Shown: one piece after another, positions 6,604 through 13,902 of the stretch
Layout: each line of letters begins with the position of its first letter
Position numbering within the stretch: position 1 is the first letter of the stretch
Source: Lachnospiraceae bacterium JC7
GTDB taxonomy: Bacteria > Bacillota > Clostridia > Lachnospirales > Lachnospiraceae
DNA: 41,786 nucleotides
Direction of reading: 5' to 3'
Assembly: GCA_000513555.1 (NCBI GenBank)
Contig: ALYD01000030.1
Span: 1 to 41,786 of the forward strand
Program-made: the position numbers and the translations under genes
Notes under the pieces: model-generated
What the model saw: only the letters and a program-made list of their open reading frames with translations
The model's database searches: none
Told to the model about the DNA's origin: nothing

Positions 6604-7620
6604 TTATGCTCCTTCTTGTACTGTCTTCAATTCTTCGCTTGTTCTTGCAAGCAATATCTCATGATGATTGCGAATGATCTCACGGTTCTGCATCACTGTC
6701 GTTACTACAACAATAACGATAAGCATGATACCTGTAAGCGTATTATCGTAATCCGATGAAAATCCCATGAAGACGAGAATTCTGGAAATGGAAGACATGA
6801 TAATGGCTCCGATCGCCGCACCAAGCAATGTGCCCTGTCCACCGGTAAGAGCAACTCCTCCAAGAACGCAGGCTGCTATGGCTTTCATTTCATATCCGTT
6901 TCCGGCAGTAGGTGTGACAAATCCGATTCTCGAGGTATAAGCCATACCCGCCAATGCCGCGAATATTCCGCAAAGCACATAAGCCGTGATCTTCGTTCCC
7001 GTTGTGGGTATACCAACCAGTGCAGCGCCCGAAATATTGTCACCCACGGCTGTAAAATATCGTCCGTGTTTCGTGTGATTGGTCACATAATTTGCAGCAA
7101 GCACACCTGTAAAGGTCACAGCGTAGAATACTGTCAGATGCCCGATGAGCTTAACATTGGCAAGCTTCGTAAAACTTCCCGGAAGATTCTCTACCCATGC
7201 ACCTGTGGTATAAACATAGATCATTCCACGGGTAAGACCGTTCACGCCCAACGTAAAGATCAGCGACGGGATCCTCATTATGGAAACGCCCCATCCGTTG
7301 ATGAGTCCTACAACAGCGCCCACGATTATGGCCATAACAAACGCCGTCATCCAGCTGCCGCCGTCTCTCAGTATGGTCGCAGCCACCGCTGCACTCATTC
7401 CCATGGTAGCTCCTATGGAAACGTCTATTTCACCGGTCAGTATTACAAAGGCAATGCCTACTGCCAGCAGAGTGAATACAACAGAATCATTAAGACAGCT
7501 CAGCAGGCTCGCCGGTGCAAGAAATGCCGGGTTCAAAGCGCCAACCAGCAGGACCAGAAGAACCAGAAAAATGATACTTCCTGCCTCGCGGGCTTTTGTA
7601 AATCTCTTCAGTGCCTTCAT
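6604..7620 (-). CDS. lsrC: AI-2 ABC transporter permease LsrC-type
   Basis: A 338-residue permease of the same family as the next gene. Seen: NPAFLAPASLLSCLNDS, the conserved VGIAFVILTGEIDVSIGATMG, GWGVSIMRIPSLIFTLGVNG, and AIAACVLGGVALTGGQGTLLGAAIGA. The start codon directly abuts the lsrA stop codon, and the ribosome site GAGGAGG lies inside the end of lsrA, implying coupled translation. The assignment as LsrC rather than LsrD rests on operon order and the N-terminal pattern. It works in the cytoplasmic membrane with LsrD, LsrA and LsrB to import AI-2. Confidence 0.88.
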   Translation of the reverse strand: MKALKRFTKAREAGSIIFLVLLVLLVGALNPAFLAPASLLSCLNDSVVFTLLAVGIAFVILTGEIDVSIGATMGMSAAVAATILRDGGSWMTAFVMAIIVGAVVGLINGWGVSIMRIPSLIFTLGVNGLTRGMIYVYTTGAWVENLPGSFTKLANVKLIGHLTVFYAVTFTGVLAANYVTNHTKHGRYFTAVGDNISGAALVGIPTTGTKITAYVLCGIFAALAGMAYTSRIGFVTPTAGNGYEMKAIAACVLGGVALTGGQGTLLGAAIGAIIMSSISRILVFMGFSSDYDNTLTGIMLIVIVVVTTVMQNREIIRNHHEILLARTSEELKTVQEGA

Positions 7621-9153
7621 TTATGCCTCCTCTGCCTGTGTAACTTCAATGTTAAAGGATCTGTTCATCAGAGAAGTCTGGCAGATCTCCTGCTTTGCAA
7701 GTTCACCTTTCTTATATCCCTGATACATGACCACCGCTCTGTCTGAAAGCTGAATGATCTCCTCCATGTCCGAAGAGATCAGCACGATAGCTACTCCCTG
7801 CTGCTTCAGCTTAAGAATGATCGAATATACGTCACCTCTTGCCGCCGCATCGATGCCTCGCGTGGGTTCATCAAGGATCACTACCTTCGGATGTGTGGCA
7901 AGGCATCTTCCGATCACTATCTTCTGCTGATTACCGCCGGAGAGGCTTCCTGCCTCCTGATCCTGTCCTGTGACTTTTGTTCTGAAATCATCGATATACT
8001 TTTGGGTAATTTCAAATTCCTTCTGATCCTTCAGGAAGAATCTGCCTAATGACGAATTATGTAAGTAAGAAGAAGTCGTATTGGATGCTACAGATGCTAT
8101 ACCGAACAGTCCGTTAAGGTGTCTGTCTTCAGGTACATAATTAATGCCTGCATCGATAGCCTGTTTTGTGGATATACCTGTAACGTCCTTTCCATTAAGA
8201 AGCACCTTGCCTCCCAGTGGTTTCTCTCTTCCGAAGATAGTTGTGGCAAGCTCTGTACGTCCTGCTCCCACAAGTCCTGCTACGCCAAGTATCTCTCCCG
8301 GATATACCTTGAGACTGACATCCTTGAAGCCGTAGCCCGAAAAGTCCTCCAGCTCAAGTACCGGTTCAAGATGTGCATAATCAACTTCCTCAAATGCAGT
8401 CTCTTCCTTTTCAATCTCCTCTACATTCTTGGGAAGAAGTCCCTTTACCAGCATCTCTCTGGTGAAATCCCTGATAGGTCCGTGAAGTGTGATGAGACCG
8501 TCTCTCATGATGGCCACATGTGTACCTATCTCAAATACCTCACCAAGTCTGTGGGTGATATAAATGATTCCGATCCCCTTTTTCTTCAGGCCGTCCACCA
8601 CCTCGAAAAGAGACTCAACCTCATCGAATGTCAGGGAAGAAGTAGGCTCATCAAGGATCAAAAGCCGTGCATCACGCATCAGTCCGCGCAGAAGTTCAAC
8701 TATCTGCTGTTCCGCGATGGTCAGGCTCAATGCTTTTCTCGTGAGATCCAGGTTCCACCCGATATCCTTCATTATCTTCAAAAGACGGCTTCGAAGCTCC
8801 GAATGTTTTTCTCTGAAACCGATGAGAATATTTTCTTCAACAGTCATATTGGGAAACAGCATGGGTTCCTGAGGCACCATATAAATGCCCTTCTGCAGGG
8901 AAACCGCCGGTCGGAATGAAGTGATACGGTCTTCTCCTATATATACTTCACCTGCATCCGGCTGATATATGCCCATGATGATCTTCATGAGTGTTGACTT
9001 TCCGGCACCGTTTCCTCCGATCAGCGCCAGCACCTCTCCGGAGCGTACCGTCAAGTCTATACCTTTCAATACAACATTTAGCCCAAACTGTTTGGTTATC
9101 CCTCTGACCTTTAACAGCTCCGACTGAGCAACTCCCTCTGTGTTCTGGTTCAT
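7621..9153 (-). CDS. lsrA: AI-2 ABC transporter ATP-binding protein LsrA-type
   Basis: A 510-residue tandem-domain ABC ATPase of the RbsA/LsrA type. Domain 1 has Walker A GGNGAGKST, a degenerate signature LTIAEQQIVEL and Walker B LLILDEPTSSL. Domain 2 (from about residue 260) has a degenerate Walker A (GLVGAGRTE), signature LSGGNQQK and Walker B VVILDEPTRGID. This asymmetry is normal for the family. The start is set at the ATG at 9153, which has AAAGGAG six bases upstream; a start eight codons earlier lacks a site. It is the first gene of the minus-strand operon and has a long leader of about 220 bases. Confidence 0.92.
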   Translation of the reverse strand: MNQNTEGVAQSELLKVRGITKQFGLNVVLKGIDLTVRSGEVLALIGGNGAGKSTLMKIIMGIYQPDAGEVYIGEDRITSFRPAVSLQKGIYMVPQEPMLFPNMTVEENILIGFREKHSELRSRLLKIMKDIGWNLDLTRKALSLTIAEQQIVELLRGLMRDARLLILDEPTSSLTFDEVESLFEVVDGLKKKGIGIIYITHRLGEVFEIGTHVAIMRDGLITLHGPIRDFTREMLVKGLLPKNVEEIEKEETAFEEVDYAHLEPVLELEDFSGYGFKDVSLKVYPGEILGVAGLVGAGRTELATTIFGREKPLGGKVLLNGKDVTGISTKQAIDAGINYVPEDRHLNGLFGIASVASNTTSSYLHNSSLGRFFLKDQKEFEITQKYIDDFRTKVTGQDQEAGSLSGGNQQKIVIGRCLATHPKVVILDEPTRGIDAAARGDVYSIILKLKQQGVAIVLISSDMEEIIQLSDRAVVMYQGYKKGELAKQEICQTSLMNRSFNIEVTQAEEA

Positions 9154-9180
9154 GTGTTGCTCCTTTCCTCTATACATATT

Positions 9181-9233
9181 GCTATATTTGTTCTGTTGCT
9201 ATTCTTTTTGTTCTATCGCTATTCGATTGTTCT
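9181..9233 (-). repeat. Threefold tandem repeat in the lsrA leader
   Basis: Three imperfect copies of a GCTAT...TTGTTCT unit (plus-strand reading; AGAACAA...ATAGC on the minus strand), starting at 9181, 9198 and 9218, immediately upstream of the lsrA ribosome site. The GAACA core also occurs in the near-palindrome at 9553 and beside the lsrA promoter, so the copies may be LsrR sites or RNA elements. Confidence 0.5.
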
Positions 9234-9378
9234 GTTTTTGCTTTTTCCGTTTTTACCGATTCTGTTTTCCGTTCCCTGAGGTCCCGGTCTTTTGTTCATC
9301 AACCGTACATCGCGAACCGGCATCTTGGTCATTATTTATGAATTTTTGTTTTTCTCACGAACATTATTATCGATTTTT

Positions 9379-9406
9379 AGTATACCATACGGGTAAGTGC
9401 TGTCAA
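9379..9406 (-). promoter_or_regulatory. Promoter of the lsrACDBF operon
   Basis: Minus-strand TTGACA (9401-9406) and TATACT (9379-9384) with a 16-base spacer. Transcription should start near 9372 and give a leader of about 220 bases. The 11-mer TTTTTAGTATA that covers the -10 box recurs on the plus strand at about 9540-9550, near the lsrR side. Confidence 0.75.
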
Positions 9407-9552
9407 GCCGATTTGATAATTTGTATTATTTTCTCGCAATATTTAACATCTTTTTAGTTATTGTGCATTATTTATGTGCCATATCATATTGATTTTTCAT
9501 TTTTTCTGGTATATAGTCAATTCAGTAGCTTTTTGAACATTTTTAGTATAGC

Positions 9553-9575
9553 GTGAACAAATGCTCATTTTTCAC
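9553..9575. promoter_or_regulatory. Candidate LsrR operator
   Basis: A near-palindrome: GTGAA(C)AAATG, two centre bases, CATTTTTCAC, with only one unpaired base. It lies about 25 bases upstream of the lsrR -10 box. SorC-family regulators bind such extended palindromes, so autoregulation of lsrR-lsrK and repression of lsrA is the natural inference. Confidence 0.5.
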
Positions 9576-9596
9576 TGTGCAGAACTTTTGCACCTG

Positions 9597-9605
9597 TGAT
9601 ATACT
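9597..9605 (+). promoter_or_regulatory. Extended -10 promoter of lsrR
   Basis: TG-A-TATACT at 9597-9605 on the plus strand, without a clear -35 box, about 37 bases before the chosen lsrR start. An extended -10 with a poor -35 fits a regulated gene. Confidence 0.5.
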
Positions 9606-9641
9606 CGTGATGCTGATGTTTATTCAAGGAGCATGGAAAGA

Positions 9642-10553
9642 ATGAAATACGAAGACGAACTGATCTACAAAGCTGCATGGTACTATTACGTTGAGAACAT
9701 GACACAGCAGGAAATTTCCGAAAAACTGGGACTTTCACGCATGAAGGTGGTGCGCCTGTTAGACGCAGCCAAGGAAACCGGTGCGGTCCAGTTCAGGATC
9801 CTGACGTCAAACGGCATGAATTTTGATCTTGAAGAAAAACTGACGGGCAGCTGGAATTTAAGTAAGGCCATCGTCATACCCACTCCGCAGGATCTTAAAA
9901 ATCTCAATGAGAATCTCGCGGTTGCCGCAGCCAACTATATAGCCACCATCATCAGTGACCAGTCCTTCATCAACATGGGTTATGGGGATACTCCGTCAAG
10001 AGTACTGAACCACCTTGCAGCCATTGCGGAAAGTCCTGTTTCCGTGGTGTCTCTTACCGGTGGTGTCAATTACTACCTTCCGAACGCCGTGTCATCCATC
10101 TTCAAGGCCAAGCTTCATCTGTATCCTACGCCACTTCTTATTTCTTCCCCTGAAGCCTGCAGGGCCATCCTTCAGGAGCCAGGAGTTCAGGAGATCAGAC
10201 GTATGACGAAGCTCGCCTCCTTATCCATAGTGGGAATAGGCGGCATGAACAGTGATGCCACCGTACTCTCAAACAGTATTCTGAACAGCAACGACTTTAC
10301 TTATCTTTCCATGCAAGGTGCGGTAGGGGATATTCTGACCCATTTCATCGACAAGGATGGAAATCAGATACACACCTCTTTCGATGATCGTTTAGTAAGC
10401 ACACCCCTTGATACCCTGAGAGAACTCAACAACGTGATAGGCATCGCAGGCGGTCCGCAGAAAATTGCAGTTATCAAAGCCGCTTTACGCGGGCACTATC
10501 TCAACACCCTCATCACAGACGAAAATACAGCCAGACATTTGCTCACGCCTTAA
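9642..10553 (+). CDS. lsrR: LsrR-type SorC/DeoR-family regulator
   Basis: A 303-residue transcription factor. An N-terminal helix-turn-helix (about residues 15-40, MTQQEISEKLGLSRMKVVRLL) is followed by a SorC sugar-phosphate-binding domain with MGYGDTPSRVL, SLTGGVN, SIVGIGGM, QGAVGDILTHFID and GIAGGPQKIAVIKAALRGHYLNTLITDE, matching E. coli LsrR. In enterobacteria it represses lsr until phospho-AI-2 binds. The second ATG (9642) is preferred because AAGGAG is ten bases upstream, versus one base for the first ATG (9633). It is divergent from lsrA and 28 bases before lsrK. Confidence 0.92.
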   Translation: MKYEDELIYKAAWYYYVENMTQQEISEKLGLSRMKVVRLLDAAKETGAVQFRILTSNGMNFDLEEKLTGSWNLSKAIVIPTPQDLKNLNENLAVAAANYIATIISDQSFINMGYGDTPSRVLNHLAAIAESPVSVVSLTGGVNYYLPNAVSSIFKAKLHLYPTPLLISSPEACRAILQEPGVQEIRRMTKLASLSIVGIGGMNSDATVLSNSILNSNDFTYLSMQGAVGDILTHFIDKDGNQIHTSFDDRLVSTPLDTLRELNNVIGIAGGPQKIAVIKAALRGHYLNTLITDENTARHLLTP

Positions 10554-10581
10554 TCACAGGAGCAATCCTGAAGGAGGCGTT

Positions 10582-12144
10582 ATGGAAAAATATCTCATGG
10601 CCATTGATGCCGGCACCGGGAGCATCCGCGCGGTCATTTTTGATCTGGACGGAAATCAGATATCCTGCTGCCAGCATGAATGGGATCATATAGAGGACCC
10701 GAAATACCCGGGAAGTATGAATTTTGACTGGGTGAACGGATGGGTCCTTGCGAAGCAATGCATTGAAGGAGCGATCAAAGATGCAGGTATCGGCAGCAGC
10801 GAGATTGCAGCAATCTCCACTACCTGTATGCGCGAAGGTATCGTCCTTTACGATGCATCGGGACAGGAGATCTGGGCCTGTGCCAATGTTGATGCCCGTT
10901 CCACAGATGAAGTGGTGGAGCTGATACGCAGCTATCCGGGGCTTGAAAAGGAACTTTACCTCGAAAGCGGACAGTCCTTTGCATTAGACGCATTGCCTCG
11001 CCTTCTCTGGGTAAAAAACAAATTACCTGATATTTATGAAAAAGTCGCAAAGATCGGTATGTTCAACGACTGGCTTATCTATAAACTCACCGGTTCCATG
11101 ATAGTGGAGCCTTCCAACGGATCCACCTCCGGTCTCATGGACCTTCGGACCAGAAACTGGGATCCTTCCATTCTCGAACGCTGCGGACTTAAGGCAGATA
11201 TTTTCCCTGAAGTAAGGGAATCAGGAACCATTGCGGGAGAAGTATCGGAAAAGGCTGCATCGGAAACCGGGCTAAGTGCCGGAACAAAAGTTGTTGTGGG
11301 AGGCGGTGACGCACAGCTCGGATGCATTGGCGTCGGCGTAGTAGATCCTAACGAAGCCGCCATCTTCGGTGGAAGCTTCTGGCAGTACGAATACAATACA
11401 GGCGAAGCAAAAACAGACCCGCAGTGCCGTGTCCGCGTGAACTGCCATGCGGTTCCGGATGTCTGGCAGTATGAAGCTCTGGCTTTTAAGCCGGGTCTCG
11501 TGATGCGCTGGTTCAGAGACGGATTCTGCCAGCTGGAAAAAAAGCTTTCCGAAGAGACCGGCCGTGATCCTTATGACCTCATGAATGAAGAGGCCGCAAA
11601 GATACCTGCGGGCTGCTATGGAATGATGTGTACCTTCTCAGATGTCATGAATTTCATTTCATGGAAGCATGCCGCACCTACCTTTACAAATTTCGAGCTG
11701 GATCCCGAGAAGTTCTCACGATACACCTTCTATCGTGCTATCCTGGAAAATACCGCACTGGTTACCAGGGGACATATGGATCTGGTACGTGAATCCACAG
11801 GCAACATGCCATCCGAAGTTCTTTTCGCTTCCGGGGCATCAAAAAGCCCACTGTGGAGTCAGATCCTCGCCGATGTTCTGGGCCTCCCCGTGAAGGTTCC
11901 TTCTGTTAAAGAGGCTACAGCGCTGGGCGCTGCCATAATCGCAGGATACGGCGTCGGGCTTTACAGTGACATATCAGAAACTTCCAAGCGGCTCGTCCAT
12001 ATCGCAGCCACTTATGAACCGAATATGGAAAATCACAAAGTCTATAATGAAATGTATGAAACCTGGCGCAAGGTATATGCCGCACAACTGGATCTTGCAA
12101 ATTCAGGATCAACCAGACATATGTGGGCAGCTCCCGGCGTATGA
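10582..12144 (+). CDS. lsrK: LsrK-type autoinducer-2 kinase
   Basis: A 520-residue FGGY-family carbohydrate kinase. Seen: the N-terminal phosphate loop MAIDAGTGSIRAVIFDLDG, TTCMREGIVLYD, the central STSGLMDLRTRNWD, VVGGGDAQLGCIGVGV, and the C-terminal LFASGASKSPLWSQILADVLGLPV and EATALGAAIIAGYG adenosine-binding segment. Length and pattern agree with E. coli LsrK, which phosphorylates DPD/AI-2 in the cytoplasm and so traps it and creates the LsrR ligand. AAGGAGG lies four bases before the ATG; the open frame extends upstream into lsrR without a site. It is followed by a cupin gene 15 bases later. Confidence 0.92.
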   Translation: MEKYLMAIDAGTGSIRAVIFDLDGNQISCCQHEWDHIEDPKYPGSMNFDWVNGWVLAKQCIEGAIKDAGIGSSEIAAISTTCMREGIVLYDASGQEIWACANVDARSTDEVVELIRSYPGLEKELYLESGQSFALDALPRLLWVKNKLPDIYEKVAKIGMFNDWLIYKLTGSMIVEPSNGSTSGLMDLRTRNWDPSILERCGLKADIFPEVRESGTIAGEVSEKAASETGLSAGTKVVVGGGDAQLGCIGVGVVDPNEAAIFGGSFWQYEYNTGEAKTDPQCRVRVNCHAVPDVWQYEALAFKPGLVMRWFRDGFCQLEKKLSEETGRDPYDLMNEEAAKIPAGCYGMMCTFSDVMNFISWKHAAPTFTNFELDPEKFSRYTFYRAILENTALVTRGHMDLVRESTGNMPSEVLFASGASKSPLWSQILADVLGLPVKVPSVKEATALGAAIIAGYGVGLYSDISETSKRLVHIAATYEPNMENHKVYNEMYETWRKVYAAQLDLANSGSTRHMWAAPGV

Positions 12145-12159
12145 TAAAGGAGGTACCAA

Positions 12160-12528
12160 ATGTTTGTCATAAATGAAAATGAACGTGAATACCGTTACGG
12201 AGACAACGGCCCAAAATATCTTATGAAGGGCCCTCGTATGAATTTCGCCCTTGTACAGTTCATGCCGGGGCAGAGCTTCAAGGCTCATTATCACAACATA
12301 ATGGAGGAGGACTTCTACATCATAGAAGGAAAGATCGATATAGTTGTTGACGGTGTAGTACATTCCCTTGCAAAGGGCGATCTCATTCATATCGAGCCGA
12401 AGGAGATTCATTTCTGCATCAACAATTATGATGTTCCGGTAAAGATGGTCTCAACCCTCGCGCCTCATCAGGAGGTAGATAAAGTAGAGGTAGACGACTA
12501 CAGCTACGACCCGAACAACAGAGCCTGA
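12160..12528 (+). CDS. Single-domain cupin in the lsrRK operon
   Basis: A 122-residue single cupin_2 barrel. The first metal motif is visible as GQSFKAHYHN followed by an EED and FYIIEGKID, so two His and an acidic residue are available for a metal. The second motif is roughly KGDLIHIEPKEIHFCIN. Cupins of this size are isomerases, epimerases, dioxygenases or ligand sensors. It has AAAGGAGG and lies 15 bases after lsrK, before a strong terminator, so it is co-transcribed with lsrR-lsrK. I infer action on AI-2 or phospho-AI-2, possibly replacing the missing LsrG isomerase; the sequence alone does not prove this. Confidence 0.85.
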   Translation: MFVINENEREYRYGDNGPKYLMKGPRMNFALVQFMPGQSFKAHYHNIMEEDFYIIEGKIDIVVDGVVHSLAKGDLIHIEPKEIHFCINNYDVPVKMVSTLAPHQEVDKVEVDDYSYDPNNRA

Positions 12529-12603
12529 GTAACCGTTTGAAATTTTGCTGCGCCCTTCATTCGTCGCAGCAAACAATCATAACTATTCATTTAACTTATC
12601 CTA

Positions 12604-12645
12604 AAACAAAACCGTGCAGGGAAATCCCCCTGCACGGTTTTGTTT
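12604..12645. terminator. Bidirectional terminator between lsrK operon and pucR-type gene
   Basis: An 18-base-pair uninterrupted stem (AAACAAAACCGTGCAGGG and its complement) with a short loop, A-rich on the left and T-rich on the right. It can end both the plus-strand lsrR-lsrK-cupin transcript and the minus-strand PucR-type gene. Confidence 0.9.
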
Positions 12646-12683
12646 CGTCTTTATATCCCTGTAAAAGCCGCTATTTGATCTCA

Positions 12684-13814
12684 TCATCCTCTGCGATGCC
12701 TATACAGCTCTGTCGCCATAAGTGAAACGAATATGGCATCCACCCTCGAAAAATCTATTCCGAAGATCTTTTCAAGCTGTGAGATCCTGTATTTCACCGT
12801 ATTAAGATGTATCCCCATTTCATCCGCTGTTTTCTGTTTCGAACACATCAGGTGGAAATAACATTTAAGCGTTTCAAAATACTCCGTTTTATAAGCATTG
12901 TCATAATCAATAACATGACGTATCTCAGGCATGATAAAAGCTTCTGCGTGATTCATATCGGAGCCGATACATTCCCTTATATAATCACCATAATGATCCT
13001 CAAAATGTTCTTCCTGCTCCCGTCCGAGCCGAAGAGCCATCTCCGCCTGAAGGGCATATGTCTTCACAAACTGAAGCTCCTCAAATGGAAGGCTGTAGCC
13101 TATACGGATATTCTTCTTCAGAAGCCTCTTAGGTATTTCATGTCCGTCGCAGACAAGTATATACCCCCGGTTACTGATTATTCCGCAAATGATCATGGGG
13201 TCCGTATTCCTAAGATCTGCCATAAAGGCGTTTAGGATGGCGGTCCTGCCTTTGGCCTCTGTATCAACTATCAGCAGACTGTATGGAGGCTTTCCTGCGT
13301 ATCCAGCCGATTTCAATATCTTTCTTCCGGTGCTCTCCGCTTCTGCAGTGTCCTGCAAAAGAAGCGCGAGGCCCTGTTCCAGAGTCGATCCCGATGTCGG
13401 ATTCTGTGCCCTAAGATAGATCGCGACTGCGTTGCTGATTCCTATGACCTCATCATCCGTAAGCTGTTCATGAAGGACTATGGTCAGTTTTCCTATGGGC
13501 CTTCTGTCGGAAAAAACATCCATGATCACGATGTCTTCATCATAGAACGCATCCCTGAGTCTAACAGGCTTCGGGTTTCCGCTGACCTTGTTGAGAAGTC
13601 CGCTGTCCACCCAGCGGTCCACCCTCTCCATGGTCTTTCCGTCATTAAAATCCTCGAGATACTTTTCCGATGACGGACTATGTGACTGGGCGATGATCCT
13701 GTATGCCCCGTCCATGATCCAGAAGGGATCATTTATCTTTTTTCCGCAGGCATCCACAAACTCCTGTATCGTTTTCGATCTTACTATAATTTCAAACAGT
13801 TCATGTTTTTCCAT
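12684..13814 (-). CDS. PucR/CdaR-type transcriptional regulator
   Basis: A 376-residue regulator. Residues about 1-140 form an N-terminal sensor-like domain (FWIMDGAYRIIAQS, then DRRPIGKLTIVL), the middle is GGDEF-like-fold or linker sequence (SLLIVDT ... IGYSLPF), and the C terminus is the PucR helix-turn-helix: KQKTADEMGIHLNTVKYRISQLEKIFG, followed by a final helix ending ELYRHRRG. PucR proteins regulate purine, sugar-diacid or amino-acid use. Its own promoter and a large inverted repeat lie upstream. The neighbouring upstream gene is the secreted flavoprotein, a possible target. The ligand is unknown. Confidence 0.85.
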   Translation of the reverse strand: MEKHELFEIIVRSKTIQEFVDACGKKINDPFWIMDGAYRIIAQSHSPSSEKYLEDFNDGKTMERVDRWVDSGLLNKVSGNPKPVRLRDAFYDEDIVIMDVFSDRRPIGKLTIVLHEQLTDDEVIGISNAVAIYLRAQNPTSGSTLEQGLALLLQDTAEAESTGRKILKSAGYAGKPPYSLLIVDTEAKGRTAILNAFMADLRNTDPMIICGIISNRGYILVCDGHEIPKRLLKKNIRIGYSLPFEELQFVKTYALQAEMALRLGREQEEHFEDHYGDYIRECIGSDMNHAEAFIMPEIRHVIDYDNAYKTEYFETLKCYFHLMCSKQKTADEMGIHLNTVKYRISQLEKIFGIDFSRVDAIFVSLMATELYRHRRG

Positions 13815-13817
13815 AAA

Positions 13818-13875
13818 ACACCCGGTCCCATTCCTGTATTATGTCTCATTATACAAGAATAGAACCGGGTGTCAA
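13818..13875 (-). promoter_or_regulatory. Promoter of the PucR-type gene inside a nested inverted repeat
   Basis: Minus-strand TTGACA (13870-13875) and TATAAT (13848-13853), 16-base spacer. It sits inside a two-tier inverted repeat: outer arms ACACCCGGT (13818-13826) / ACCGGGTGT (13864-13872) and inner arms ATTCCTGTAT / ATACAAGAAT. The outer arm overlaps the -35 box, which suggests operator control, probably by the gene's own product. Confidence 0.7.
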
Positions 13876-13902
13876 AATTTCCCTTTAAATTATATATTCA
13901 GA

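Noticed and set aside
8119..8919. A 266-codon plus-strand open frame opposite lsrA
   Set aside because: Cys/Ser-rich shadow of the ABC ATPase with no ribosome site.
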